Under the pieces are notes generated by a model that was given only the letters and a program-made list of their open reading frames with translations, had not been told where the DNA came from and searched no databases. 64,000 bases of DNA from CAWHMS01 sp963830495 (GTDB lineage: Bacteria; Actinomycetota; Actinomycetes; Propionibacteriales; Nocardioidaceae). Made by a program: the position numbers and the translations under genes. Location: the NCBI GenBank assembly GCA_963830495.1, contig CAWHMS010000002.1:372001-436000 (forward strand), written 5' to 3'. Below are positions 8,774 through 18,292 of this stretch, piece after piece (position 1 is the stretch's first letter; each line of letters starts with the position of its first letter).

Positions 8774-9649
8774 GTGGACTTTCTGGCACCTGTCAGCCTG
8801 GACGAGGCTCTGGCGGTCAAGGCGGGGCTGCCGGACGCCGTACCGATCATGGGCGGCACGGACGTGATGGTCGAGCTCAACTTCGACCAGCGGCGACCGG
8901 CGGGGTTGCTCGACCTGACCCGGGTGCGCGAGCTCTCCGAGTGGTCACTGGACGAGGGTCGGGTGCGGCTCGGCGCGGGGGTCACCTACACGCGGGTCAT
9001 CGACGAGCTGGGTCACCTGCTGCCCGGCCTTGCGATCGCCTCGCGCACGGTCGGATCGCCGCAGATCCGCAACCGCGGCACGGTGGGCGGCAACCTCGGC
9101 GCTGCCAGTCCCGCCGGCGACGCGCACCCGCCACTGCTGGCCAGCGGTGCCGAGGTCGAGCTGACCAGTGTGCGCGGCATACGCCGGCTGCCCGTCGCCG
9201 ACTTCTACACCGGGGTCAAGGAGCACGCCGCCCACGCCGACGAGCTCGTCACCGCGGTGCTCACGCCGCCCGCGACCGGGCCGCAGCAGTTCAGCAAGAT
9301 CGGCACCCGCAACGCGATGGTCATCTCGGTGGCCGCCTTCGCGATCGCGCTGCACCCTGAGCGTGGCGCGGTCGGAACGGGGATCGGCTCGGCGGCACCC
9401 ACGCCACGGCGGGCCCGGGAGGCGGAGCAGTTCCTCGCCGATGCCCTGGACGAAGACCACGGGTGGTCCAGCGGCCGGCCGCTGCCCGACGCCGTGATCG
9501 CCGAGTTCGGTGCGAGAGTTGCGGCTGCCGCGGCTCCGATCGACGACGTGCGCGGTACGGCGGCATACCGGCTGCACGCGCTGGCGGTGATCGCACGTCG
9601 GTGCCTGACGTGGGCGTGGGCCGACCACGTCCGAGCGAGGGGAGCGTGA
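8774..9649 (+). CDS. Xanthine dehydrogenase FAD-binding subunit (CoxM/XdhB-like)
   Basis: A 291-residue subunit of a molybdenum hydroxylase; it binds FAD and passes electrons from the iron-sulfur subunit to NAD+ or another acceptor. Diagnostic segments are the FAD-binding PIMGGTDVMVELN (about residues 24-36) and TVGSPQIRNRGTVGGNLG (about 92-109), the second being the classic IRNxGTxGGN loop. FSKIGTRNAMVISVAAF follows. The GTG at 8774 starts the family-type N-terminus MDFLAPVSLDEAL and has GGGAGGCGGC upstream. The Fe-S subunit starts four bases after its stop. Purine genes on both sides point to xanthine or hypoxanthine as substrate. Confidence 0.88.
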   Translation: MDFLAPVSLDEALAVKAGLPDAVPIMGGTDVMVELNFDQRRPAGLLDLTRVRELSEWSLDEGRVRLGAGVTYTRVIDELGHLLPGLAIASRTVGSPQIRNRGTVGGNLGAASPAGDAHPPLLASGAEVELTSVRGIRRLPVADFYTGVKEHAAHADELVTAVLTPPATGPQQFSKIGTRNAMVISVAAFAIALHPERGAVGTGIGSAAPTPRRAREAEQFLADALDEDHGWSSGRPLPDAVIAEFGARVAAAAAPIDDVRGTAAYRLHALAVIARRCLTWAWADHVRARGA

Positions 9650-9652
9650 CAG

Positions 9653-10129
9653 ATGCGGATCGTCGCCACCGTCAACGGTGAGCCGCACGAGGTCGACGAC
9701 GTTTGGGAAGGCGAGTCGCTGCTCTACGTGCTGCGCGAGCGGATGGGACTGCCCGGGTCCAAGAACGCCTGCGAACAAGGGGAGTGCGGCTCCTGCACGG
9801 TCTATCTCGATGGTGTTGCCGTGTGTGCCTGCCTCGTCGCCGCCGGTCAGGCGCAGGGGCGCGACGTCGTCACGGTGGAGGGGCTGGGCAGCGGCGAGAC
9901 GCTGCATCCGGTCCAGCAGGCATTCGTCGAAGCCGGCGCCGTACAGTGCGGCTTCTGCACACCTGGCCTGATCGTCGCCACCCACGACCTGCTGGCGCGC
10001 AGCCCGACTCCGGCCGACGCCGAGATCCGCGAGGCGCTGGCGGGAAACCTGTGTCGCTGCACGGGCTACGAGAAGATCCTCGACGCCGTACATCTGGCCG
10101 CGGACCGGATGGCGGGGGACATCCCGTGA
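9653..10129 (+). CDS. Xanthine dehydrogenase [2Fe-2S] subunit (CoxS/XdhC-like)
   Basis: A 158-residue electron-transfer subunit with two [2Fe-2S] clusters. The plant-type ferredoxin cluster is bound by CEQGECGSC plus a later Cys in the GVAVCACL segment. The second, helical domain has QCGFCTPG and NLCRCTGY, the four cysteines typical of molybdenum hydroxylases. All eight expected cysteines are present. Length is normal for a three-subunit enzyme. It begins four bases after the FAD subunit and its stop overlaps the GTG start of the following deaminase (GTGA at 10126-10129), so the genes form one translationally coupled operon. Confidence 0.9.
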   Translation: MRIVATVNGEPHEVDDVWEGESLLYVLRERMGLPGSKNACEQGECGSCTVYLDGVAVCACLVAAGQAQGRDVVTVEGLGSGETLHPVQQAFVEAGAVQCGFCTPGLIVATHDLLARSPTPADAEIREALAGNLCRCTGYEKILDAVHLAADRMAGDIP

Positions 10130-11497
10130 GCCTGCCTGCTCATCCTCGACAGCTGCGCCGTCGTCACCATGGACGGCGACCAGGCCGAGTTCGGCGAAGG
10201 ACACATCGTGATCGACGGTGCCCGCATCTCGACGTCGCGGCCGGCGCGGCTCCCGACGACCTGCCCGATGCGACGTACGTCGACGGACGCGGCTGCCTTG
10301 CGACTCCCGGCCTCGTCAACACGCATCACCACCTGTACCAGTGGGTCACCCGCGGGCTGGCCGTCGACGCACACCCTGTTCGAGTGGTCGACGACCCTCT
10401 ACCCGGTGTGGGCGTGCCTGGACGGTCGACGGTGCAGGCCGCTGCCACCGGCGGCGCTGGGCTGGCTGGCGCGCACCGGCTGCACGACCTCGTCGGATCA
10501 CCACTACGTCTTCCCGCGGGACGGCGGAGACGTGCTCGGCGCCGAGATCGTGGCCGCGGCAGAGGTGGCTGCGCTTCATGCCGGCTCGCGGGTCGATGGA
10601 TCTCGGCCAGAGCGCCGGCGGGTTGCCGCCCGACCATGTCGTGGAGGAGCTGGACACCATCCTCGACCGCCACCTCCGCGGCGATCGCCGCCCACCACGA
10701 CCCCGGTCCCGACTCGATGGTGCGCATCGCCGTGGCGCCGTGCTCGCCCTTCTCGGTGTCTTCGGACCTCATGAAGCAGGCGGCGGTGCTGGCGCGCGAC
10801 CAGGACGTGCGGTTGCACACCCACCTGGCCGAGACGGCCGACGAGGACGCCTTCTGCCGCGAGAGATTCGGCTGCGCGCCGGTCGACTACATGGGAGTCG
10901 CTCGGCTGGCTTGATGCGGATGTCTGGATGGCGCACGCCGTGCACCTCGACGATGCCGGCATCGCTCGGTTGGCTGCCACCGGCACGGGTGTCGCGCACT
11001 GCCCGTCCTCCAACGCCCGGCTGGGAGCCGGGATCGCGCGCACGCGCGCCCTGCGGGATGCCGGAGTGGCTGTCGGGCTCGGCGTCGACGGTGCCGCCTC
11101 CAACGAAGCCGCCTCGATGGTCGAGGAGGTCCGCCATGCGGCGTTGTTCGCGCGAGCCGTCGGTGGGCCGCGGGCGCTGTCGGTGCGTGCCGCCCTCGAG
11201 CTCGCGACCCTGGGCGGTGCCAGGGTGCTGGGCTGGGCCGACCAGATCGGCTCGCTCGAGGCAGGCAAGCTGGCCGACATCGCGCTGTGGCGCCTGGATA
11301 CGCTCGCGCACGGCGACATCGACGATCCCGTGGCCGCTCTGGTGCTCGGCTCGGCACCGCCGCTGGAACTGCTGCTCGTGCAGGGTCATCCGGTGGTCGA
11401 GCGCGGCCGACTGTCGCGCGTCGACGAGTACCGCGCCGCCCGCGAGGCACGCCAGGCACGCGACGCGCTCCTTTCCCGAGCGGGGGTGATCTCGTGA
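10126..11497 (+). pseudogene. 8-oxoguanine deaminase-like amidohydrolase with about eight single-base frameshifts
   Basis: A metal-dependent amidohydrolase of the guanine/8-oxoguanine deaminase group, broken into many frames. In order the pieces are LLILDSCAVVTMDGDQAEFG, PGLVNTHHHLYQWVTRGLAV (first metal ligands), ARTGCTTSSDHHYVFPRDGG, RLHTHLAETADEDAFCRERF, VAHCPSSNARLGAG and GLGVDGAASNEAAS. The last continuous piece ends at 11497. Frame changes are needed near 10135, 10228, 10371, 10425, 10449, 10566, 10668 and 10894; six look like +1 and two like -1. Yet no motif is lost and no in-frame stop is needed to explain the gene. The likely start is GTG at 10126, coupled to the Fe-S subunit. Role: deaminating an oxidised purine for xanthine dehydrogenase. 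It is either an artefact-ridden intact gene or a young pseudogene. Confidence 0.7.
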
Positions 11498-13854
11498 CCA
11501 GTCCGACCGAGACCAGGCCATCCACGCCGAGCGGAGCACCGGAAGCCCTCCATGACAACGCGATCGGCGGTGTCGGCGAGAGCCCGGTGCGCCCTGATGC
11601 GACGCTCAAGGTCACAGGCGAGTTCGCCTACGGCAGCGACCTCTGGATGGACGCCATGCTGTGGGGCGTCACGCTGCGCAGCCCGCACCCGGCTGCGCGG
11701 ATCCGTGCGATCGACGTCAGCAAGGCGCTCGCGACCGCGGGCGTGCACGCCGTCCTGACGCACGACGACGTACCGGGCACCAACCTCTACGGCCTCGAGC
11801 ACGCCGACCAGCCGGTGCTGGCCGAGGACGTCGTGCGCTACCAGGGCGAGCCGGTGGCGCTGGTCGCCGCGGACCACCCGGAGGTCGCGCGGCAGGCGAT
11901 GAAGAAGATCGTCGTCGACTACGAGGAGTTGCCACCCGTCGTCGACGCGATGAAGGCCGTCGGCCATCGCAGCTGGGGTACGCCGGACGAGGCGGTCGAC
12001 GTACCCCGCCTGCACTCGGGCGGAAACGTCGTGCGCCACCTGAGGTTGCGCACCGGGGCTCCCGACGCACACGCCGATGTGGTGGTCGTGGGCGAGTACG
12101 ACATCGGCATGCAGGACCAGGCCTTTCTCGGCCCGGAGTCGGGGCTGGCCGTGCCGGACGAGGTCGGCGGCGTCGATCTCTACGTGGCGACCCAGTGGCT
12201 GCACGTCGACCAGCGGCAGATCTGTCAGGCGCTGGGTCTGCCCCTCGAGCAGGTGCGGCTGTCCCTCGCCGGTGTGGGAGGCGCCTTCGGCGGGCGCGAG
12301 GACCTGTCCATGCATGTGCACGGCTGCATGCTGGCGCTGCACACGCGTAAGCCGGTGAAGATGGTCTACAACCGGGAGGAGTCGTTCTTCGGCCATGTGC
12401 ACCGACACCCGATGCGAGTGCGCTACGAGCACGGCGCGGACCGATCCGGCCGGCTCGTCTTCGTGAAGGCGTGGATGTATCTGGACGGTGGTGCGTATGC
12501 GTCGTCCACGCCGGCAGTGGTGGGCAACGCCGGCACGATGGGGATCGGCCCGTATCTCGCGCCGAACATCTCCATCGACGTCTGGGGTGCCTACACGAAC
12601 AACCCGCCATGTGGCGCGATGCGCGGCTTCGGATCGGTGCAGGCGGCCTTCGGCCACGAGGCGCAGATGGACAAGCTGGCTGCCGCGGTCGGACTGGACC
12701 CGGTCGAGATCCGGGTGCTGAACGGGATGCGCGAGGGCGCCGCGAACCCGACCGGTCAGGTCATCGACTCCGCCGCCCCGGTGGCCGAGCTGGTGCAGCG
12801 GCTCAAGGCGTTGCCGCTGCCGCTCGAGCCTGGGATGACGGGTCGGGTCGACCTGACCCGGATGCCTGGCGGGGTGTCCAACACCACCCATGGGGAAGGT
12901 GTCCGCCGCGGCGTCGGGTATGCCGTCGCGTACAAGAACGTCGGCTACTCCGAGGGCTTCGACGACTTCTCGACCGCCCGGGTGCGGCTGGAGACAGTGG
13001 CCGGACTGCCGCACGTCACGGTGCACACCGCTGCGGCCGAGGTCGGGCAGGGGCTGGTGGCGGTCGAACAGCAGATCTGCCGCACCGAGCTGGGGGTCGA
13101 CACAGTCATCGTGCATCCGAAGAACACCGGTGTCGGGTCTGCCGGCTCGACCTCGGCCTCTCGGCAGACCTACGTGACCGGCGGGGCGGTGCAGGCGGCG
13201 TGTGTCAAGGTCCGGGAGCGGGTGCTGGCCGGTGCCGCCGACCAGCTCGGGCAGCCGGCCGACGCTCTCGGGCTGGCCGGCGGCATGGTGGTGGACCGGC
13301 CCGGCATTGTGCTGGCCTCGCTCGCGGAGGTGCTCGGCACGACGGTCGTCGAGGAGACGGTGGAGTGGCGTCATCGTCGTACCGAGCCCATCGACGTGGA
13401 GACGGGGCAGGGCAACGCGCACGTGCAGTACGCCTTCGCCGCCCACCGCGCCGTGGTCGACGTCGACCTCGAGCTCGGGCTGGTGAAGGTGGTCGAGCTC
13501 GCGTGCACGCAGGACGTGGGCAAGGCGATCAATCCGCAAGCGGTCGAGGGACAGATCCATGGCGGCAGCACCCAGGGCTTGGGACTGGCATTGATGGAGG
13601 AGATCCAGATCAAGGGAGGCAGGATCGTCAACCCGTCGTTCACCGACTACCTGATCCCGACGATTCTCGACGTGCCGCCGATGCCGCTGGAGATCCTCGA
13701 GTACGCCGATCCGCATTCGCCTTACGGTCTGCGCGGGGTCGGGGAGGCGCCAACGATCTCGTCCGGGCCGGCGCTGCTGGCAGCGATCCGGGACGCCTGC
13801 GGACGCGAGCTGAGCCGGGTGCCGGTGCGGCCGGAGCACATCTGCGGGAGCTGA
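11494..13854 (+). CDS. Xanthine dehydrogenase molybdopterin-binding subunit
   Basis: A 786-residue catalytic subunit of the xanthine dehydrogenase/aldehyde oxidase family that hydroxylates purines at a molybdenum-cytosine or molybdopterin centre. Typical motifs are GVGGAFGGRED (cofactor loop), PCGAMRGFGSVQAAFGHEAQ (substrate and cofactor contacts), GQGLVAVEQQ, VGSAGSTSASRQT and the C-terminal GLRGVGEAPTISS, which includes the catalytic glutamate in GVGEA. The GTG at 11494 overlaps the stop of the deaminase by four bases. With the two subunits at 8774 and 9653 it completes the enzyme. No XdhC-type maturation factor is present here, so maturation genes must be elsewhere. Confidence 0.9.
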   Translation: MTSPTETRPSTPSGAPEALHDNAIGGVGESPVRPDATLKVTGEFAYGSDLWMDAMLWGVTLRSPHPAARIRAIDVSKALATAGVHAVLTHDDVPGTNLYGLEHADQPVLAEDVVRYQGEPVALVAADHPEVARQAMKKIVVDYEELPPVVDAMKAVGHRSWGTPDEAVDVPRLHSGGNVVRHLRLRTGAPDAHADVVVVGEYDIGMQDQAFLGPESGLAVPDEVGGVDLYVATQWLHVDQRQICQALGLPLEQVRLSLAGVGGAFGGREDLSMHVHGCMLALHTRKPVKMVYNREESFFGHVHRHPMRVRYEHGADRSGRLVFVKAWMYLDGGAYASSTPAVVGNAGTMGIGPYLAPNISIDVWGAYTNNPPCGAMRGFGSVQAAFGHEAQMDKLAAAVGLDPVEIRVLNGMREGAANPTGQVIDSAAPVAELVQRLKALPLPLEPGMTGRVDLTRMPGGVSNTTHGEGVRRGVGYAVAYKNVGYSEGFDDFSTARVRLETVAGLPHVTVHTAAAEVGQGLVAVEQQICRTELGVDTVIVHPKNTGVGSAGSTSASRQTYVTGGAVQAACVKVRERVLAGAADQLGQPADALGLAGGMVVDRPGIVLASLAEVLGTTVVEETVEWRHRRTEPIDVETGQGNAHVQYAFAAHRAVVDVDLELGLVKVVELACTQDVGKAINPQAVEGQIHGGSTQGLGLALMEEIQIKGGRIVNPSFTDYLIPTILDVPPMPLEILEYADPHSPYGLRGVGEAPTISSGPALLAAIRDACGRELSRVPVRPEHICGS

Positions 13855-13984
13855 GCGGCGGCGTCCGGGGGCGCCGATTTGCGTTGCCGGTGAGTTGCGG
13901 CAGCAGCGAGGACTCGGCTCATGCCGCGGAGGACGCGATCGATCCCTAGGCTGGCGATGCATCACGCGAGGTGAGGAGGGTGCT

Positions 13985-15016
13985 GTGACCGAGGCGCCGA
14001 CGCCGCCGGGGTGGACGTCGTACCCAGATCTGGCCTCTCGCGCGCTCGGAGGCAGCGTCGTGACCGCCAACGACGAGCTCTTCGCCGAGCGCGAGAACCT
14101 GATCCGGCCGGAGCCGCCGGTCTTCAACGTGACCGAGTTCGGCCACAAGGGGAAGGTGTACGACGGTTGGGAGACCCGCCGTCGCCGCGAGCCCGGTCAC
14201 GACTGGGTCATCGTGCGCCTCGGTGTGCCCGGTGTCGTCCACGGCGTCGTCGTCGACACGTCGTGGTTCACCGGGAACTTCCCACCGTTCGTGTCGGTCG
14301 ACGGCGCAGTGATCGACGGGTATCCGTCGCCAGTGGAGCTCGAGGAGTTCGCGTGGACGCCGCTCGTCGAGAAGTCACCCGCGCGAGGCGACACCGTCAA
14401 CGCGTACGACGTCGACCAGGGCAGAGCCTGGACCCACGTCCGGCTCTCGATCCATCCGGACGGCGGTGTCGCGCGGCTTCGGGTGCACGGTGAACCCGTG
14501 CCGGACCCGCGGTTCATGACCGGCACGATCGACCTCGCCGCGCTGGAGAACGGCGGGCAGCTGGTGCGGTGCTCCGACGAGTTCTACTCCTCGCCGCAGA
14601 ACCTGATCATGCCCGGACGCGCGCACCTGATGGGCCACGGCTGGGAGAATGCGCGGCGACGCGACGAATACAACGACTACGCGGTGTTCCGTCTCGCCGG
14701 CGAGGGTGTGGTGCGGCACGTCGAGCTCGACACGTCCTACTTCGTCGGCAACGCGCCCGCCTGGATGCGGCTCACCGGATGCAACTCCGTCGAGCTCGAC
14801 CCCGGCGACGACGCCGACTGGTGGGTGCTCGTGGACCGGATGCGGGCCCAGGCTGACACCCGTCATCGGCTGCTGGTCGAGGACACCCGCGCGGTGACGC
14901 ACGTGCGGCTGGACGTCTACCCCGACGGCGGGTTGGCGCGGATGCGGATCTGGGGCGAGCTCACGGTAGCGGCCCTCGACGCCCTCGACATGCTCTCCGA
15001 CCTCCCCGAGCTCTGA
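13985..15016 (+). CDS. alc: Allantoicase
   Basis: Allantoicase hydrolyses allantoate to ureidoglycolate and urea. This 343-residue protein shows the two homologous jelly-roll repeats of the family: the first half has DELFAERENLIRPE, GWETRRRREPGHDW and VDTSWFTGNFPP, and the second has DEFYSSPQNLIMPG, GWENARRRDEYND and LDTSYFVGNAPAW. The two sets align one to one. The GTG at 13985 lies behind a strong GTGAGGAGGG. It closes the purine-degradation operon. Urate oxidase, 5-hydroxyisourate hydrolase and allantoinase are not in the window. Confidence 0.92.
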   Translation: MTEAPTPPGWTSYPDLASRALGGSVVTANDELFAERENLIRPEPPVFNVTEFGHKGKVYDGWETRRRREPGHDWVIVRLGVPGVVHGVVVDTSWFTGNFPPFVSVDGAVIDGYPSPVELEEFAWTPLVEKSPARGDTVNAYDVDQGRAWTHVRLSIHPDGGVARLRVHGEPVPDPRFMTGTIDLAALENGGQLVRCSDEFYSSPQNLIMPGRAHLMGHGWENARRRDEYNDYAVFRLAGEGVVRHVELDTSYFVGNAPAWMRLTGCNSVELDPGDDADWWVLVDRMRAQADTRHRLLVEDTRAVTHVRLDVYPDGGLARMRIWGELTVAALDALDMLSDLPEL

Positions 15017-15074
15017 CCCGGCAGGAAGGTGACGGGTGGGCTGAACGACGTACGACACTGCAACAATTGACGGT

Positions 15075-15875
15075 ATGACGGAACACAAGCCCGTGGAGAC
15101 CTGGTTGACCGACATGGACGGCGTCCTCGTCCACGAGGAGAAGGCGATCCCCGGCGCCGCCGATTTCATCGCTGAGCTGCAACAGCATGGCCGCAAGTTC
15201 GTCGTGCTCACCAACAATTCGATCTACACGCCGCGCGATCTCCGGGCGCGACTCGCCAGGTCGGGAATCGACCTGCCGGAGGAGTCCTTGTGGACCTCGG
15301 CGCTGGCCACCGCCCAGTTCCTCGACAGCCAGCGGCCGGGGGGATCGGCCTACGCCATCGGTGAAGCCGGTCTGACCACCGCGTTGCACGAGGTCGGCTA
15401 CGTGCTGACGCCGCGCGATCCCGACTACGTCGTGCTGGGTGAGACCCGCAACCTGTCGTTCGAGGCCATCACCACCGGCATCCGCCTGATCGAGGGCGGC
15501 GCTCGCTTCATCGCCACCAACCCCGATGTCACCGGCCCGTCGGAGTTCGGGCCGCTGCCCGCGACCGGCTCGATCGCGGCCCTCATGACGAAGGCGACCG
15601 GTATCGAGCCCTACTTCATCGGCAAGCCCAACCCGCTGATGATGCGCAGCGCCCTCAATCGCATCGAAGGCCACTCCGAGACCACGGTGATGGTGGGCGA
15701 CCGGATGGACACTGACATCATCTCCGGTCTCGAGGCCGGCCTGCGCACCGTGCTCGTGCTCACCGGGTCGACGCAGAGCCACCAGGTCGAGCGATTCTCC
15801 TACCGCGCGTCACAGATCGTCGACTCGGTCGCCGACCTGATCCCGTTGGTGGGTGAGCTAAGCGCCGCCTCGTGA
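15075..15875 (+). CDS. HAD-IIA family hydrolase (NagD-like phosphatase)
   Basis: A 266-residue phosphatase of the HAD superfamily, subclass IIA. Motif I is WLTDMDGVLVHEEK with the nucleophile and acid aspartates (D-x-D); motif II is FVVLTNNS; the C2-type cap lies in the middle; motif III lysine is in FIGKPNPLMM; motif IV is VMVGDRMDTDI. All catalytic residues are in place. NagD relatives dephosphorylate sugar phosphates, nucleoside monophosphates or glycerol-type phosphates, and the substrate cannot be told. The ATG at 15075 follows a short AT-richer stretch (CAACAATTGACGGT) that may hold its promoter. Confidence 0.85.
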   Translation: MTEHKPVETWLTDMDGVLVHEEKAIPGAADFIAELQQHGRKFVVLTNNSIYTPRDLRARLARSGIDLPEESLWTSALATAQFLDSQRPGGSAYAIGEAGLTTALHEVGYVLTPRDPDYVVLGETRNLSFEAITTGIRLIEGGARFIATNPDVTGPSEFGPLPATGSIAALMTKATGIEPYFIGKPNPLMMRSALNRIEGHSETTVMVGDRMDTDIISGLEAGLRTVLVLTGSTQSHQVERFSYRASQIVDSVADLIPLVGELSAAS

Positions 15876-15990
15876 CGAGCATGGCCGCAGGCTACGACGC
15901 CCGGCCAGCTGACCTCGCCTCCGAGCAGCCGATCTGGCGCGGTAGGCAGGTCAGACCGAGGCTGGGGTCTGCGTACGACGCGAGATCACC

Positions 15991-17358
15991 TCACGAGGCG
16001 AGCTGGCTGACGACCTCCCGGAACACCTCGGCGTGATAGCTGACGTCGGCTGCCGAGGTGTCCGGGCACATCAACGCCATGTTGTGGAACGGCGTCATGA
16101 GGATGCCGCGGTTGCACAGAGCAAGGTGGAGGTACGTGTCCAGAGCTTCGTCTGCCGCCGCCTCTGACTCCTCGCCGTTGCGGGGCGCGGGGCGGGCAAA
16201 CCGGTACTCTGCCCTGGCGCCGAGCCGGCTGATCGACCACGGGAGGTCGAATTCGTCGATAACGCGCTGTACGTCGTCGGCGTACATCGTGGCCAGCCCG
16301 ATCATGTGCTCGAACGCGCTCTCGGTGAGCACCTCGCCGAGCGTTGCGCGCATGGCGGCCGATGACAGCGCATTGCCCGCGAGCGTGCCCCCGACACCCC
16401 CGACGTCGATGATGTCGGCAGCCCCGGACTCGGTATGCGGCCTGATGAGGTCAGCGACCTCGCCGGTGATGCCGTAAGCGCCACAGGGGATCCCGCCGCC
16501 CAGGCTCTTGCCGATCACGAAGATGTCCGGCTCGAGCGCCCATGCGCGGGTGGCGCCGCCGTAGCCCGCGCTGAAGGTGTGGGTCTCGTCGATCATCAGC
16601 AGCGTGCCGTAGCGCGTGGCCAGCTCCCGCAGCTCGTCCAGGAATCCGGGCTCGGGCAGCACGATGCCGATGTTGGTCAGGGCCGGCTCGGTGAGGATCG
16701 CGGCCACGTCACCATGCGCCAGCGCCGTCTCCACCGCGTCGAGGTCGTTCCACGGCACGGCCCGGGTGGTCCGGTCGAGCGGCACCGGTGGCGCGACGTT
16801 GCCGCGGCGGGTGATCGTCGTACCCTCCGGCCCGGCCAGGGCGAACGTCTCGTCGACCGAGCCGTGGTAGCAGTAGCTGAAACAGAGGATCTTGGGGCGT
16901 CCGGTGGCGAGTCGTGCCAGCCGGATCGCCCAGCGATTGGCGTCGGTTGCCGACAGCGTGAAGGACCACAGCCCCAGGCCGAACCGCCGGGTCAGCTCGG
17001 CCCCCACCCACTCCGCATCCTCGGTGGGCAGCATCGTCGTCAGGCCGCCCTGCTCCTCCACCCGACGGCGTACGGCGTCCGCCGTTGCCTTGGGTGAGTG
17101 TCCGGCCATCGCGGCGGTGTCGCCGAGGGCGAAGTCGACGTACTCGTGACCGTCGACATCGCGGACTCGATTGCCGCTGGCCGAGTCCAGGTAGAGCGGG
17201 AAGCCGCCCACCCACATGCTCATCCAGGTCATGGGCACCCGGCCGAAGAGGTGGTTCGCCTGCTCGAACAGCGACTTGCTGGCTGGGTTCCGGTCGGCGT
17301 ACGTCGCGTGCTCGGCGGCGATGAGTGCGGCGACTCTGTCGGGGTCGATCCTGGTCAC
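15991..17358 (-). CDS. Class III PLP-dependent aminotransferase (glutamate-1-semialdehyde-aminomutase-like)
   Basis: A 455-residue fold-type I PLP enzyme. The cofactor aspartate lies in LLMIDETHTFSAGYGG and the Schiff-base lysine in DIFVIGKSLGGGIPCGAYG. The N-terminal half has GGFPLYLDSASGNRVRDVDG and a glycine-rich phosphate-binding region. Its nearest general relatives are glutamate-1-semialdehyde 2,1-aminomutase and aspartate-aminotransferase-family proteins, but there is no haem context, so a catabolic amino-acid or amine aminotransferase is equally likely. The GTG at 17358 has CGAGGAGGCG upstream. It lies 46 bases behind a methyltransferase gene on the same strand. Confidence 0.8.
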   Translation of the reverse strand: MTRIDPDRVAALIAAEHATYADRNPASKSLFEQANHLFGRVPMTWMSMWVGGFPLYLDSASGNRVRDVDGHEYVDFALGDTAAMAGHSPKATADAVRRRVEEQGGLTTMLPTEDAEWVGAELTRRFGLGLWSFTLSATDANRWAIRLARLATGRPKILCFSYCYHGSVDETFALAGPEGTTITRRGNVAPPVPLDRTTRAVPWNDLDAVETALAHGDVAAILTEPALTNIGIVLPEPGFLDELRELATRYGTLLMIDETHTFSAGYGGATRAWALEPDIFVIGKSLGGGIPCGAYGITGEVADLIRPHTESGAADIIDVGGVGGTLAGNALSSAAMRATLGEVLTESAFEHMIGLATMYADDVQRVIDEFDLPWSISRLGARAEYRFARPAPRNGEESEAAADEALDTYLHLALCNRGILMTPFHNMALMCPDTSAADVSYHAEVFREVVSQLAS

Positions 17359-17404
17359 GACGCCTCCTCGTGGGGTCAGTGCTGGTTGGGGTCAGTGATG
17401 CGGG

Positions 17405-18226
17405 TCAGCCCCTGCGTGCTTGCAGGGTGTAGGTGTGGGCGAGCCGCCACGGGCGATCGGTGAGGCGCCACTCGCCGCACGGGCCGTCAGGTGACATCTG
17501 GCCAGGGAGCGCCGCCCACGGCACGCTCTGGTGCTCGACCAGTCCGGTGATGGCCATGCCGTGCTCGAGCAGCGCGGTGACAACCTCGCCCAGCCCGTGG
17601 TTCCACTCGTGGCTGGTGTTGTGCTCGAAGACGACGTCGGTCTCGACGTACGTGCCCTCTTCGTTCCACACCGTTGCCTCCGGCCGCTCGAAGTACGGGA
17701 ACTCAACCGACAGTCCGTCGCGACGGTCATCGAGCGCCCACAGCATCGGGTGGCCCTCGCGAAGGAAGAGTCGACCACCTGGCCGCAGCAGGTCGGCAAC
17801 CACCCCGGCCCACCGGTCGACGTCTGGCAGCCAGCACAGTGCACCGATGCCGGTGAAGACAAGGTCGAACGTCTCGCTGCCGAGCACGTCGGCAGCCGCG
17901 TAGACGTCGGCCTCGACGAAGTCGACGTCCGCATTGGCCGCAGCCGCTGTGCGGCGAGCCTGTGCGATCGCAGCCGACGAGAAGTCCAGCCCGGTCATCC
18001 GGGCGCCGAGCCGCGTCAGCGACACCGTGTCCGTGCCGATGTGGCACTGGAGATGCAGCCCGCGCACGCCGCTGACGTCGCCGAGGAGAGGTAGGTCGAA
18101 CCGTACGACGTCAGACAGGTGCTCGGGGTCGTCGGCGAAACGCTGCACCGCGTAGTCGGCGCTGGCCGCATGAGCCGGTGCCCGCTCGTCCCACATGGCA
18201 CGGTTGACCGCCAGGTAGTCGTCCAC
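17405..18226 (-). CDS. Class I SAM-dependent methyltransferase
   Basis: A 273-residue methyltransferase. SAM motif I is VRGLHLQCHIGTDTVSLTRL, motif II GLDFSSAAIAQARR, and FDLVFTGIGALCWLPDVDRW marks the post-motif region. The C-terminal half is rich in aromatic and acidic residues, with no second recognisable domain. The LQCHxGxDT variant of motif I is common in uncharacterised actinobacterial small-molecule methyltransferases. The start is ATG at 18226. It probably shares a transcript with the aminotransferase downstream and is divergent from the PNPOx-like gene at 18293. Confidence 0.8.
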   Translation of the reverse strand: MDDYLAVNRAMWDERAPAHAASADYAVQRFADDPEHLSDVVRFDLPLLGDVSGVRGLHLQCHIGTDTVSLTRLGARMTGLDFSSAAIAQARRTAAAANADVDFVEADVYAAADVLGSETFDLVFTGIGALCWLPDVDRWAGVVADLLRPGGRLFLREGHPMLWALDDRRDGLSVEFPYFERPEATVWNEEGTYVETDVVFEHNTSHEWNHGLGEVVTALLEHGMAITGLVEHQSVPWAALPGQMSPDGPCGEWRLTDRPWRLAHTYTLQARRG

Positions 18227-18292
18227 CCGGTCACCCTGGCACAGCCATGCTCGCGTGGGACAGTGGTCGGCGACACCAGATCAGGAGGTTCC

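Noticed and set aside
11386..14148. Very long open frame on the minus strand across the xanthine dehydrogenase gene
   Set aside because: It is antisense to a fully motif-supported gene; high GC at codon position 3 keeps antisense frames open. Its composition is His/Arg/Gln-rich without domains.
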